From Halorubrum sp. CBA1229 (GTDB lineage: Archaea; Halobacteriota; Halobacteria; Halobacteriales; Haloferacaceae), in assembly GCF_003721435.2 (NCBI RefSeq), contig NZ_CP054585.1:1302001-1366000 (forward strand): a stretch of 64,000 bases of DNA, read 5' to 3'. Both the position numbers and the translations under genes were made by a program. The first letter of the stretch is position 1. Every line of letters begins with the position of its first letter. Below are positions 34,700-43,216 of the stretch, one piece after another. The notes beneath the pieces are model-generated. The model ran no database searches, was not told the origin of the DNA, and saw only the letters and a list, made by a program, of their open reading frames with translations.

Positions 34700-35680
34700 A
34701 TGTACTACGTGGGCGTCGACCTCGGGGCGACGAACGTCCGGGCGGTCGTCGGCGACGGCGCGGCGACCATACTCGGCTCCGACACGCGGGGGACTCCCCG
34801 CGGTCCGAACGGAATCGCCGTGACCGAGGCCGTGCTCGGCGTCGTCCGCGGCGCGTGCGCCGACGCCGAGATCGACCCGACGGAGGTCGTCGCGGCCGGG
34901 ATCGGCTCGATCGGTCCGCTCGACCTCGCCGCCGGAGTCGTCCAGGGGCCGGCGAACCTCCCGGACACCGTCGAGCGGATCCCGCTCGTCGGGCCCGTCT
35001 CCCAGCTGCTCGACACCGACGAGGTCCACCTCCACAACGACACCATCGCGGGCGTCATCGGCGAGCGGTTCCACTCCGAGCGCAACCCGGACGACATGGT
35101 GTACCTCACGATCTCCTCGGGGATCGGCGCGGGGGTCGCCGTCGACGGCAACGTGCTCTCGGGGTGGGACGGCAACGCCGGCGAGGTCGGCCACATGACC
35201 GTCGACCCGCACGGCTTCATGACCTGCGGGTGCGGCCACGACGGCCACTGGGAGGGGTACTGCTCCGGCAACAACATCCCGAAGTACGCCCGGGAGCTCC
35301 ACGCGGAGGACCCGGTCGAGACGGCGCTTCCGATCGAGGACCCCGACTTCTCCGCGGTCGACGTGTTCGAGGCGGCCGGTGAGGACGTCTTCGCCGACCA
35401 CGTGATCGACCAGGTCGCCCACTGGAACGCCATGGGCGTCGCCAACGTGATCCACGCGTACGCCCCGCTCGTGGTGAGCGTCGGCGGCGCGGTCGCGCTC
35501 AACAACCCCGAGCGGGTGATCGATCCCGTCCGCGAGAAGCTCTCAGACATGGTGTTCATCAACGTCCCGGAGGTCAGGCTCACCGACTTGGGCGACGAGG
35601 TCGTCGTGAAGGGGGCGCTCGCGAGCGCGCTCACCGGCGGCACGGGCGACCGGTCGCGGGCGGAGTCGCCGCCGGAGTGA
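34700..35680 (+). CDS. glk: ROK family glucokinase
   Basis: The 326-residue protein has the phosphate loop VDLGATNVRAVVG (residues 6-18), AGIGSIGPLDLAAG, HNDTIAGVIGERF, ISSGIGAGVAVDGN and GNAGEVGHM, which place it among ROK sugar kinases. It probably phosphorylates glucose with ATP. The ROK zinc motif, usually CxCGxxGCxE, here reads CGCGHDGHWE, with His in place of the third Cys; His can still bind zinc. ATG at 34700 stands directly after a TATA-like GGTTTTACC region, so the message may be leaderless. Confidence 0.92.
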   Translation: MYYVGVDLGATNVRAVVGDGAATILGSDTRGTPRGPNGIAVTEAVLGVVRGACADAEIDPTEVVAAGIGSIGPLDLAAGVVQGPANLPDTVERIPLVGPVSQLLDTDEVHLHNDTIAGVIGERFHSERNPDDMVYLTISSGIGAGVAVDGNVLSGWDGNAGEVGHMTVDPHGFMTCGCGHDGHWEGYCSGNNIPKYARELHAEDPVETALPIEDPDFSAVDVFEAAGEDVFADHVIDQVAHWNAMGVANVIHAYAPLVVSVGGAVALNNPERVIDPVREKLSDMVFINVPEVRLTDLGDEVVVKGALASALTGGTGDRSRAESPPE

Positions 35681-35703
35681 CCGATTTTTAAACTCGCACG
35701 GGG

Positions 35704-36714
35704 TCAATCCTCGAACTCCGTGAGCTCCGGCTCGACGTCGGAGTCGACCGCGTCACGCGTTTCCACGTACGCGTCCCGGTAACGCCAGATCTTCCGGAGG
35801 AGGACGTAGCCGAACGCGCCCTGGAACAGGAGGACGAAGAGGAACAGCGTCGGGAGCCGCGGCAGGGGCGTGAGCGCCGGGACCACCGAGGTGACCGGGC
35901 CGACGAGGGTGTTGTACAGCCCGTGGATCGCGGCGGCCATGACGAGCCCCTTCACGACGATCGGGCCGCGGTTCTCGGGGTTGAACTTCGCGAGGCCCAG
36001 GTAGTAGCCCGCGAACGCCGAGTAGACGACGTGGCCCGGGCCCGCGAGCGCGCGCAGCGCCGTGATCCCGTCGCCCGCGCCGAGGACGGCGATCCCGAGC
36101 GTCAGCTCCGACATCTCGACGTTCTGGGCGATGTACACGAGGTTCTCGATGACGGCGAAGCCGAGGCCGGCGATCGCCCCGTACACCGCGCCGTCGACGA
36201 CGGCGTCGAACCGGTCGTCCGTGTACGCGTACAGCCGGACCGCGAGCAGCTTCACCGACTCCTCGATCGGGCCGACGAACACGAAGAAAAAGAGGACGAG
36301 CCCGGGGAACCCGAGCGGAGAAAAGAGGGGCTGCGCGTAGCTGTTGAGCAGCGCGGCGAACGTCGCCGTGAGGATCGACAGCAGGAACGTCGCCACGAGC
36401 AGGGAGAGCGGCTCCGCGGTCGTGACGTCGGAGACGTACACGTACGCGGCGAGCCCGAACGCCGGGATCGCCGAGAGACCGACGAGCATCGCGACTGCGG
36501 GATCGAAGACGAGGCCGAGGCCGAACGACCCGAGGATGGCGAGGAGCCCGAGGAAGGCGACGAGCACGACCAGCGCCTTCGCCGATCGGGTGATGAGCCA
36601 GTACAGCGCGACGGAGAGCCCGTCGAGGGAGGTGCGCTCCTCCCACGTGGCGACGTCGTAGAGGTCGCGGTCGTCGTCGGCGCGCGACTTGACCGGGTCC
36701 GACCGTGATGGCAT
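35704..36714 (-). CDS. PrsW-family intramembrane metalloprotease
   Basis: The 336-residue protein has about eight membrane helices. The family signatures are present: GPIEESVKLLAVR (EExxK), GLGFAVIENLVY, GPGHVVYSAFAGYYLG and AAIHGLYNTL, which supply the Glu and His residues of a probable zinc site inside the membrane. PrsW cleaves anti-sigma factors in Bacillus; archaea lack that pathway, so the substrate is unknown. ATG at 36714 is preferred because upstream in-frame sequence is Arg/Pro-rich. The acidic C-terminus should lie in the cytoplasm. It converges with glk. Confidence 0.9.
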   Translation of the reverse strand: MPSRSDPVKSRADDDRDLYDVATWEERTSLDGLSVALYWLITRSAKALVVLVAFLGLLAILGSFGLGLVFDPAVAMLVGLSAIPAFGLAAYVYVSDVTTAEPLSLLVATFLLSILTATFAALLNSYAQPLFSPLGFPGLVLFFFVFVGPIEESVKLLAVRLYAYTDDRFDAVVDGAVYGAIAGLGFAVIENLVYIAQNVEMSELTLGIAVLGAGDGITALRALAGPGHVVYSAFAGYYLGLAKFNPENRGPIVVKGLVMAAAIHGLYNTLVGPVTSVVPALTPLPRLPTLFLFVLLFQGAFGYVLLRKIWRYRDAYVETRDAVDSDVEPELTEFED

Positions 36715-36844
36715 ACGGCTCGGTTCGGACCGGCGCGACTTAAGCCGTTGCCGGACGAGACGCGGTCGGCGGACGCCCGCGAACGGGACGCGCCCGCCGC
36801 GTCGAGCCGATGGAGTTGAAACCACGGCGCCCGAAGGAAGCGGT

Positions 36845-37249
36845 ATGCACTTCGACCGACGGATCCAGCGAGCGCTCCGGGAGGCGGGGCTCGACGACGA
36901 CGCGGTCGCGGCCGCCTCCGATCGCGTCGCCGAGCTGGTCGCCGAGGACGCTGACCGCCTGCGAGAGTTCTTCGCCGCCGACGGCCCGTACTACTCCGAC
37001 ATGGAACTGGCCCACAGCGCGGCCGAGATCGAGGAGCATCCGACCGCCGACGTCGACGTGTTCACTCACGGGAGCGACCTCCGCGGGTACCTCTCGCTCG
37101 ACGGGTGGGGCGTCCCGGTCGAGGGCGGGCGGGTGTTGCGGTCGACCGAACGCGACGACGGGACCGAGCGGCCCGTCCTCGTCGAGCTCTCGCTCGGCGA
37201 GACGGTCCACGACCGGGTGCGCTTCGCGCGCGACCCGGAAGAACTGTGA
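36845..37249 (+). CDS. small haloarchaeal protein (DUF7532-like), start-stop coupled to FAU-1-like gene
   Basis: The 134-residue protein opens MHFDRRIQRALREAGLDDDA and contains YYSDMELAHSAAEIEEHPTA and RGYLSLDGWGVPVEGGRVL. From memory it matches a haloarchaeal family listed as DUF7532, of unknown function. Its stop codon overlaps the GTG start of the next gene in GTGA, which suggests translational coupling and perhaps a joint role in RNA metabolism. Confidence 0.75.
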   Translation: MHFDRRIQRALREAGLDDDAVAAASDRVAELVAEDADRLREFFAADGPYYSDMELAHSAAEIEEHPTADVDVFTHGSDLRGYLSLDGWGVPVEGGRVLRSTERDDGTERPVLVELSLGETVHDRVRFARDPEEL

Positions 37250-38721
37250 CCGCGGCCGTCCGCGTCCGGGGGATTTACACCACGGCGCTGACGCGGCTCC
37301 TGCTCGACGCGGGCCACGAGGTCGTCGACGCGTCGCCGCCGATCCGGCGGCGCTTCGACGCGGAGTTCGGGAACACACCCCCGGACGCGCGGGTCGAGAC
37401 GACGGCCGACCGGCAGGGCATCGGGGTCCACGGCGACCCCGAGGCGGTGGCGTCGCTCCGCGATCGCCTCCGCGGCGTCGGCCTCGACGCGCTGGCGTGG
37501 AGCGACCCGACGCCGCCCGGGACCGTCCTCGACGGCGAGGTGACCGAGACGCTCGGCGGCGGGGCGGTGGTGCGGCTCCGCGTCGGCGACGCGGGGAGCG
37601 ACGCCGAGGCGGCGAGCGGCGACACCGCCGAGGGGTACCTCCCGTACGGGAGCGTCGACGATCGCGTGGAGACGGGGGACGCCGTCCGGGTGCGGGTCGA
37701 CGAGTCCGCGGCGCCGTGGACGGACCGCCGCCCGGAGCTGGACGGGTCGCTGCGCGCCGGTGGCGGGCTCGTCGCGCTCGAGCCGGGATCGGGGACGCGG
37801 GTCGACGTCCGGAACGACGAGGCGGCCCGGGAGCTCTCGGGAATGCTCGACCTGCTGGGGTTAGAGCCGCCGGACGGGTGGCGGGCGGTGTGGAAACCGC
37901 CCGCGGTCGACGCCGGGACCGAGGCGCTGGAGGCCGGACTGGAGCGCGCCGTGGCGGCGGCCGAGGGGCTCGACGACGCGGTCGACGCGGCCGGCGGAAT
38001 CGGCGTCCTCGACGACCCGACGCTCGTCCGCGACGAGCCCGTCGCGTCGCCGAACGACGGCGTCTGGGTCTGGTTCGGCCGCGAGAGCCGGTTCGCGCTC
38101 GACGACCGGCGCCGCGAGGCGACGGCGACGATGCCGGGCCACCACCGGGTGAAAGCGGAGTCGGCGGACGCCTCCGCCGGCGTCGACCTCGCGGAGGCGC
38201 TCTGCGACCCCGACCCGGACGCCGCGTTCCCGTTCGGGGTCGTGACGGACGCGTTCGGGCCGAGCGAGGGCGACGCGCTCCGGCTCGAACACGGGAAGCC
38301 CGACGGCCGGCTGATCACGCTCGGCGAGGGGACGGTCACGGCGGTCGACGCCGACGGCTCGGTCACCGTCGAGCGCGAGATGACCGGCGGCGGCACCTAC
38401 GACGGGCTCGGCACGCCGCGGGAGGCGGGCGACGTCGCCGAGACGAGCCTGAAGGAGGGCCGGTGGTGGTACCCGACCACCTACCGCGGCCGCGACGGGA
38501 CGGTGCGCGGCACCTACGTCAACGTCTGCACCCCGGTCGAGGTGTTCCCGGACGCCGCCCGCTACGTGGACCTACACGTCGACGTCGTGAAGCGCCCGGA
38601 CGGTCAGGTCGAGCGCCTCGACGACGACGAGTTGCGGGAGGCGGAGGCGACCGGCGCGGTGCCGGAGCCGCTGGCGGAGAAGGCGCGGAGCGTCGCCGCC
38701 GCGCTGGAGAACGCGTTATAA
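37246..38721 (+). CDS. FAU-1-like RNA-binding protein / probable ribonuclease (RNase E/G-like with DUF402)
   Basis: The 491-residue protein starts at GTG 37246. The N-terminal half has an S1-like segment (GTVLDGEVTETLGGGAVVRL, GYLPYGSVDDRVETGDAVRV) as in RNase E/G-type proteins, and the C-terminal third has a DUF402 domain (LKEGRWWYPTTYRGRDGTVR, YVNVCTPVEVFPD, YVDLHVDVVKRPDG). This is the layout of archaeal FAU-1, an AU-rich-RNA-binding protein reported to have ribonuclease activity in related archaea. It would act on rRNA precursors or mRNA in the cytoplasm. ACGT and acidic insertions are typical halophile changes. Confidence 0.85.
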   Translation: MTAAVRVRGIYTTALTRLLLDAGHEVVDASPPIRRRFDAEFGNTPPDARVETTADRQGIGVHGDPEAVASLRDRLRGVGLDALAWSDPTPPGTVLDGEVTETLGGGAVVRLRVGDAGSDAEAASGDTAEGYLPYGSVDDRVETGDAVRVRVDESAAPWTDRRPELDGSLRAGGGLVALEPGSGTRVDVRNDEAARELSGMLDLLGLEPPDGWRAVWKPPAVDAGTEALEAGLERAVAAAEGLDDAVDAAGGIGVLDDPTLVRDEPVASPNDGVWVWFGRESRFALDDRRREATATMPGHHRVKAESADASAGVDLAEALCDPDPDAAFPFGVVTDAFGPSEGDALRLEHGKPDGRLITLGEGTVTAVDADGSVTVEREMTGGGTYDGLGTPREAGDVAETSLKEGRWWYPTTYRGRDGTVRGTYVNVCTPVEVFPDAARYVDLHVDVVKRPDGQVERLDDDELREAEATGAVPEPLAEKARSVAAALENAL

Positions 38722-38796
38722 ACGAGACGGCGCGTCGGAACGAGAGCAGAAACGGGGGAGTCGGACGGGAACGACGCCCTGATCGAACCGACGGCT

Positions 38797-39123
38797 TCAG
38801 AAGTGGTTCGCGGACTCGGTCTCGTGTTTCAGCTCGCCGCCGCGGCCGCCCTCGACGGTGGAGGCGCCCTGGTCGCCGGAGGAGGCGGTCCGGACGGTAA
38901 CGTTGTCCACCTCCTCGAAGTCCATGATCAGGTCGCGGCGGATGTTGTCGGCCGTGATGTTCGAGATGCCGCAGCCGGAACAGGTGCCGCCGAGCTCGAC
39001 GACGACCTCGCCGGTCTCGGGGTCCGCCTCGCGCACGACGCTCGTGCCGCCGTGCATCTGGATGATCGGCATCTGTCCGACCATCCACTCCTCGACTCGG
39101 TCCGCGAGGCTCTCGTCGCTCAT
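38797..39123 (-). CDS. NifU-like Fe-S scaffold protein
   Basis: The 108-residue protein has the NifU C-terminal-domain signature [20 protein letters not shown], in which the CxxC pair holds a labile Fe-S cluster. It probably hands clusters to apo-proteins such as the ferredoxins encoded nearby. ATG at 39123 starts [15 protein letters not shown]. The last 30 residues are a Gly/Ser/Glu-rich tail. Confidence 0.92.
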   Translation of the reverse strand: MSDESLADRVEEWMVGQMPIIQMHGGTSVVREADPETGEVVVELGGTCSGCGISNITADNIRRDLIMDFEEVDNVTVRTASSGDQGASTVEGGRGGELKHETESANHF

Positions 39124-39251
39124 TACCAACCGTTGGCACCCGAGCCTATGGAAGCTTGCGGTTTCCGAGCAGCCTGAAGAAACGAAACGAACTGTGTCAC
39201 CGTCGATCCCGCGGGACCGAGGTGACGAAACGACGTTCGGTTGCCCGACGG

Positions 39252-39578
39252 TTACTCCTCGGAGTCGTCCGCCCGCTCCGACTCGCTCGGGAGGCGAGTC
39301 GGGTCGGCGGGGTCGTCGCCGTGCATGGAGTCGTCGCGTTCGAGGAGGTAGAGGAGCGGCCCGAGCGCGACCAACACGAGCACGCCCGGGAGCGGCGCGT
39401 CGGGAACGAGCAGGGCGGTGATCAGACCGGCGCCGGACGTGGCGACGACGAGGGCAGCCCACAGCGGCGGGGAGCCGAGGTCGACCCCGACGCGCGCGGC
39501 GTCCCGGTAGACGAACGCCGCCGCGAGGGCGGCGAGGAGCGCGACGGCGCCGCCGCCGAGGACCGTGGTGAAAGACAT
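39252..39578 (-). CDS. small membrane protein of unknown function
   Basis: The 108-residue protein has three hydrophobic segments ([56 protein letters not shown]) and an acidic cytoplasmic-looking tail. I recognise no family. It lies behind a polypurine-rich spacer following the anchored ferredoxin gene on the same strand. Confidence 0.7.
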   Translation of the reverse strand: MSFTTVLGGGAVALLAALAAAFVYRDAARVGVDLGSPPLWAALVVATSGAGLITALLVPDAPLPGVLVLVALGPLLYLLERDDSMHGDDPADPTRLPSESERADDSEE

Positions 39579-39599
39579 ACCGTTCGTTCGGCCGAGACG

Positions 39600-39722
39600 C
39601 GAAAAAGGGTGTCGCGAGCGGGCGGGAGCGGCGGAGCGAAGCGAGGGGGAGGAGAGGAGCGAAGCGAGAGTGAGGGGGGTGTGAGAGGGAGAGGCGGAGC
39701 GGGCGAGGAGAGATAAGGAAAA
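39600..39722 (+). other. purine-rich tract with repeated GGAGCGAAGCGAG-type units
   Basis: On the plus strand about 120 bases are very rich in G and A, with GGAGCGAAGCGAG near 39632 and again near 39656 and runs such as GAGGGGGAGGAGAGGAG. No gene fits here. The tract lies between two minus-strand genes, so the transcribed RNA would be pyrimidine-rich in this spacer; this could terminate or pause transcription. Confidence 0.6.
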
Positions 39723-39756
39723 GGTCGGAACGGCGATCGCGGGTCGGCCGGCCGGA

Positions 39757-40362
39757 CTACGGCGCCTCGCCCGTCTCGATGCTGAACGAGTCGCGGGGGT
39801 ACGCGACGCAGGTCAGGGTGTAGCCGTCGTCGATCTCGGCCTCCTCGAGCATCTGCTGGTTGTCGTGCTCGACGAAATCCTCCGAGGGGCCGTCCGCGAT
39901 GCGGCCGGCACAGGAGACGCACTGGCCCTGGCGGCAGGCGTACGGGAGGTCCCACCCCTCGTCCTCGCCCTGTTCGAGGATGGGCTGGTCGTTCGAGAGC
40001 TCGACCGTCTCGCCCTGCTTGACGAACTCGACCTCGAAGTACTCGACCTCGTCCTCGGGGATGTCGCCCGGACCCGAGCTGGCCGCGCTGCCGTCCTCGA
40101 GCTCGCCTTCCCCTCCCTCGCCGCCGCCGGCGGGGATCGCGCCGCCGCCACCGCCGCCGCCGATGGCGCGATTCCCGGGTTCGGGGAAGTCGGTCTCGGG
40201 CACCGCCGACGCGCGGCGTTCGAGCACTTCGTCCGAGATATCGGTCGTGGGCTCCCACCCCGTCCCCTTCAGGCTACTGACGAAGACGACGAGCAGCGTC
40301 ACGATCACCCCGAGAACGATCGCGGGCATGTTCGCGACGTTCGCAATGAGCGGGTTGAGCAT
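39757..40362 (-). CDS. membrane-anchored 2Fe-2S ferredoxin
   Basis: The 201-residue protein has an N-terminal membrane helix (MPAIVLGVIVTLLVVFVSSL, about 12-31), a flexible linker with eight glycines in a row, and a C-terminal plant-type ferredoxin domain with the cluster motif YACRQGQCVSC and a fourth Cys in TLTCVAYP. Anchoring would hold the cluster at the membrane to pass electrons to or from a respiratory or desaturase-type partner, none of which is nearby. ATG at 40362 precedes the anchor. It is divergent from the PUA-domain gene. Confidence 0.88.
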   Translation of the reverse strand: MLNPLIANVANMPAIVLGVIVTLLVVFVSSLKGTGWEPTTDISDEVLERRASAVPETDFPEPGNRAIGGGGGGGAIPAGGGEGGEGELEDGSAASSGPGDIPEDEVEYFEVEFVKQGETVELSNDQPILEQGEDEGWDLPYACRQGQCVSCAGRIADGPSEDFVEHDNQQMLEEAEIDDGYTLTCVAYPRDSFSIETGEAP

Positions 40363-40497
40363 ACGAACCGATATGAAGAGGTGGCTTAAGGCCGTTTTGA
40401 TCGGTCCAACCGCGTGAGAGCCCCCGTGTCGGGGGAGTGGAGGGCGCGCCACGCCGCGGAACGGACCATTTATCGGCCGAGCGGTCGAGTGACGCCC

Positions 40498-40980
40498 ATG
40501 GAAGTGAAATCGCGACACCACCTCCGGAGCGACGACATCGCGGCGATCCGCGAGGCGGTCGCCGACCACCTCGGCGTCGACATCGACGGCGACACGTTCG
40601 AGTTCGTCGAGTTCGTGGACGCGAACTACGAGCTCGTCCTGGTCGACGGCGAGCCGGCCGTCTTCTACGTCGACGACGACGAGCCGTTCCTCACCGTCCG
40701 CGGCGCGAACGACTACGAGCCGGAGACCGGGATCGTCACGGTCGACGCGGGCGCGATCTCGTTCGTCTCCGACGGCGCCGACGTGATGCGGCCCGGCATC
40801 GTCGAGGCCGACCCGGAGATCCGCGAGGGCGACCTCGTCGTGGTCGCCGAGGAGACCCACGAGAAGGTCCTCGCGGTCGGCCGCGCGCTGGTCGACGGCG
40901 ACGAGATGGTCGGGGACAGCGGGAAGGTCGTCAACTCCATCCACCACGTCGGCGACGAGCTGTACGAGTTCTCGGCGTAA
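40498..40980 (+). CDS. PUA-domain RNA-binding protein (MCTS1/Tma20-like)
   Basis: The 160-residue protein has an N-terminal half (VKSRHHLRSDDIAAIREAVA) and a C-terminal PUA domain (about 78-155; VDAGAISFVSDGADVMRPGI, REGDLVVVAEETHEKVLAVG). The arrangement is that of archaeal MCTS1/Tma20 relatives linked to translation initiation or ribosome recycling. ATG at 40498 is 84 bases inside a longer frame whose upstream part is not protein-like; TATA-like CATTTATCG is about 30 bases upstream. Structured element 2 begins 40 bases downstream. Confidence 0.88.
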   Translation: MEVKSRHHLRSDDIAAIREAVADHLGVDIDGDTFEFVEFVDANYELVLVDGEPAVFYVDDDEPFLTVRGANDYEPETGIVTVDAGAISFVSDGADVMRPGIVEADPEIREGDLVVVAEETHEKVLAVGRALVDGDEMVGDSGKVVNSIHHVGDELYEFSA

Positions 40981-41021
40981 GCGGGCGCGAGCGGGAGTTT
41001 GTTTATAAACAAACGGTGCAG

Positions 41022-41359
41022 TGGCGCGCGCCTCCGAGCGGCCGTTTTTAAACGGCCGTGAGGAGCGCGTGCGAGGGAGTCGGTGGTCCGAAGCAACGCG
41101 GAGGACCACCGACGAGGCTGGGGAGGTGAGAGGTGCGGTGCGGTTGTGGTCGGGATGGGACTCAAAGGGGCAGCCGGGAGGACCGCGCAGGCGTTCACGA
41201 GAGCAAAGCTCTCGTGAGCCAATCAGAACGCTTTGCGTTCTGATGACGACGTAAGCAGCGTGGCGCGTAGCGCCACGGGCAGCCGGCGGCGGAGCCGCCG
41301 GCGACACCGCAGGGAGTGAGCGAAGCGAGCGTGCGCGGTCCTCCCGGCTGGGGCTTTGG
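41022..41359 (+). ncRNA. candidate structured RNA, element 2 (covaries with element 1)
   Basis: The element shares blocks with 19028-19282 but not its stem sequences. A TATA box TTTATAAA (41002-41009) stands 20 bases before TGGCGCGCGCCT, the same spacing as in element 1. P1 is CGGCCGTTT (41039-41047) with AAACGGCCG (41050-41058); P2 is GTCGGTGGTCC (41079-41089) with GGACCACCGAC (41103-41113), fully paired; P3 is 19 perfect pairs, 41171-41189 with 41332-41350; P4 CAAAG/CTTTG again closes a GGG/GGG internal loop. The P3 loop holds four short hairpins absent from element 1. After GTTCACCG a second TATA-like CTTATAAACGACCGAC follows, as in element 1. Function unknown. Confidence 0.6.
41195..41302 (+). 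repeat. four successive perfect hairpins with 3-base loops inside element 2
   Basis: TCACGAGAGC-AAA-GCTCTCGTGA (41195-41217), ATCAGAACGC-TTT-GCGTTCTGAT (41222-41244), CGTGGCGC-GTA-GCGCCACG (41259-41277) and GCCGGCGGC-GGA-GCCGCCGGC (41282-41302). Stem lengths are 10, 10, 8 and 9 and sequences are unrelated, so these are separate structures, not copies. Confidence 0.85.
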
Positions 41360-41498
41360 AAGTGTTCACCGCGGAGCCATAGGCAATTACTTATAAACGA
41401 CCGACTGGAACGCCGCCACGATACCCGCTGATATCGTACTAGTCGAACTCGCGATCGCTCCGCGTCATTTAATCGGCTCGCCCGCGACGCACACCGTA

Positions 41499-42356
41499 AT
41501 GACCGCGCTTCGGGTGCTGAGCTACAACGTCCGCTACGCCAACCGGGGCGACCACCACGACGCCTGGCACGACCGCCGGGACGCGGTGGGGAGGCTCGTC
41601 CGCTTCCACCGCCCGGACGTCGCCGCGTTCCAGGAGCCGCTCCCCGAGCAGCGCCGGGACCTCCGCGAGCGGCTCCCGGCGTACGAATTCGTCGGGCGGG
41701 GGCGAGGGAGGGACGGCAAAGGGGAGGGGTGCCCGATCGCGATCCGCGCCGACCGCTGGGAGGTCGTCGACGACGACACGTTCTGGCTCTCAGAGACGCC
41801 CGACCGACAGTCGGTCGGCTGGGACGCCGCCCACCCGCGGATCGCGACGTGGGCGCGAGTCCGGGCCGTCGACGGCGACGCGGACGCGCCCGCGGAACTG
41901 CTCGTCGTCAACACGCACTTCGACCACGTCAGCGCGGACGCCCGGCGGGGAGCCGCGCGGTTGCTCCGCGAGCGACTCCCCGAACTGGCGAGCGCGGGCG
42001 CGAGCGACTCCGCCGGGTCGGCCCCGGTCGCGCTCGTCGGCGATCTGAACTGCACGCCGGGCTCGGACCCGCATCGGATCCTCCTCGGCGACGATCCGGA
42101 GGGGGACTCCGGGAGCCCGAGGAACGCGGACGACGACCCGCTCCGGCTCCGCGACGCGGCCGCGGCCGCCGACCTCAGACACGGCCCGCGCACCAGCCTC
42201 ACCGACTTCTCGCGGCTGATCGACGGCCGGCGGATCGACCACGCGCTCGTCTCGTCCGAGTTCGACGTCGAGGCGTTCGCCACGCTGACCGACCGCGACG
42301 ACCGCGGCCGGTACCCGTCCGATCACCTGCCGATCCTGACGCGGCTGTCGCTGTAA
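41499..42356 (+). CDS. endonuclease/exonuclease/phosphatase family protein
   Basis: The 285-residue protein has the EEP fold elements LSYNVRYAN, FQEP with the metal Glu, NTHFDHVS, GDLNCTPGSDP and the closing SDHLPILTRL with catalytic Asp-His. Members cleave DNA, RNA, phosphoinositides or sphingomyelin, so the substrate is not fixed; the short size and cytoplasmic look suggest a nuclease or general phosphodiesterase. ATG at 41499 has a TATA-like CATTTAATC about 30 bases upstream. Confidence 0.9.
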   Translation: MTALRVLSYNVRYANRGDHHDAWHDRRDAVGRLVRFHRPDVAAFQEPLPEQRRDLRERLPAYEFVGRGRGRDGKGEGCPIAIRADRWEVVDDDTFWLSETPDRQSVGWDAAHPRIATWARVRAVDGDADAPAELLVVNTHFDHVSADARRGAARLLRERLPELASAGASDSAGSAPVALVGDLNCTPGSDPHRILLGDDPEGDSGSPRNADDDPLRLRDAAAAADLRHGPRTSLTDFSRLIDGRRIDHALVSSEFDVEAFATLTDRDDRGRYPSDHLPILTRLSL

Positions 42357-42365
42357 CGTCGAGAT

Positions 42366-43082
42366 CTACTCGTCGTCGGCCTCAGCGTCGGCGCCCTCGT
42401 CCATCTCGTCGGCGTACTTCTCTAACACCGTCTCGTAGCCGCGCTTCGCCGTCTCGTACGTCTCGCGGAGGTCGGCCACCGGCGTCTCGCTCGCGTCGAC
42501 GCGGAGGTCGTTGTAGTACGGGTCGTCGACCTCTTCCTCCGTGTTCCGGACGAGAAGCGCCGCGGACTGGACCTCCAGATCCTCGCGCTTGTCGCCGCCG
42601 GCGGCGTGGCCGGCCGCGAGCGCGTCGATCAGCCGCTCCGCGAGCGGGGCGTCACCGTGGGCGGCGGACTCGTAGGCGGCTGCGGTGTCGTCTATCACGT
42701 CCTCGCCCGTCAGGAGGTTGCCGGCGACGGTGTAGTTCTCGCCGACGACGTGGCCGTACCAGTCGTTGCACTCGTCGCCCGAGAACGCGAAGGTCTCGTC
42801 GGCGTCAACGCCGTGGAGCTGGCGCTGCGGCTTCCCCTCGTCGGCATTTAAAAGCGCCTCCAGCGCGTCGTCGACCGCGAGCCCGTCCCCGAGGTACTCG
42901 ATCCCCTTCCGCCCGAGTTCGACGTTGACGAGCGACTGGGTCGCCACCGCGCCGTCCGCCGACGCGAACGGACACAGCGTGCCCACCCCCGGCAGCCGGG
43001 TGGTCACCGCCACGCCGTAGCGGACTTGGTCGTCGCCGTCGTCGTCGGTGTACCGCTCGCGAACGCAGATGCTGAACGTCAC
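42366..43082 (-). CDS. DUF1028 family protein (Ntn-hydrolase-like fold)
   Basis: The 238-residue protein opens VTFSICVRERYTDDDGDD and has GVAVTTRLPGVGTLCPFASA, QRQLHGVD and VVGENYTVAGNLLTGEDVID, matching DUF1028, a family with a proteasome-like Ntn fold whose substrate is not known. Start is the GTG at 43082: VTFSICVRE is the conserved start, and the first Thr or Ser would be near the exposed nucleophile position. The 5' end is duplicated as a short broken copy at 43455-43505. The promoter repeat at 43173-43196 lies about 90 bases upstream. Confidence 0.85.
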   Translation of the reverse strand: MTFSICVRERYTDDDGDDQVRYGVAVTTRLPGVGTLCPFASADGAVATQSLVNVELGRKGIEYLGDGLAVDDALEALLNADEGKPQRQLHGVDADETFAFSGDECNDWYGHVVGENYTVAGNLLTGEDVIDDTAAAYESAAHGDAPLAERLIDALAAGHAAGGDKREDLEVQSAALLVRNTEEEVDDPYYNDLRVDASETPVADLRETYETAKRGYETVLEKYADEMDEGADAEADDE

Positions 43083-43172
43083 ACCGGTCGTGGGAGGGCG
43101 ACCGGCAAAAGCCCCCGTGCCGGGGGCGACGTTTCCGGTTCCCGCCGTCGACGGGTCGGTCGCAAAATGACC

Positions 43173-43196
43173 CGTGTGAACTGGCGACACACTTAT
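43173..43196 (+). promoter_or_regulatory. promoter/operator repeat, copy A
   Basis: CGTGTGAACTGGCGACACAC followed by TTAT, then GAATGAGAATC. The inverted ends GTGTG and CACAC make a small palindrome just upstream of an ACTTAT TATA-like box. A copy with one change in 24 bases lies at 43693-43716. This copy would drive the candidate RNA at 43217-43438; the palindrome could also act on DUF1028 on the opposite strand. Confidence 0.6.
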
Positions 43197-43216
43197 GAAT
43201 GAGAATCGGCTGTCAT

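Noticed and set aside
41021-41254. Frame of 77 codons in element 2
   Set aside because: Same reason: helices explain the sequence better, and element 1 does not keep the frame.
41195-41302. Possible CRISPR array at the cluster of short hairpins
   Set aside because: The hairpins are unrelated in sequence and irregularly spaced, with no repeat-spacer pattern and no cas genes.
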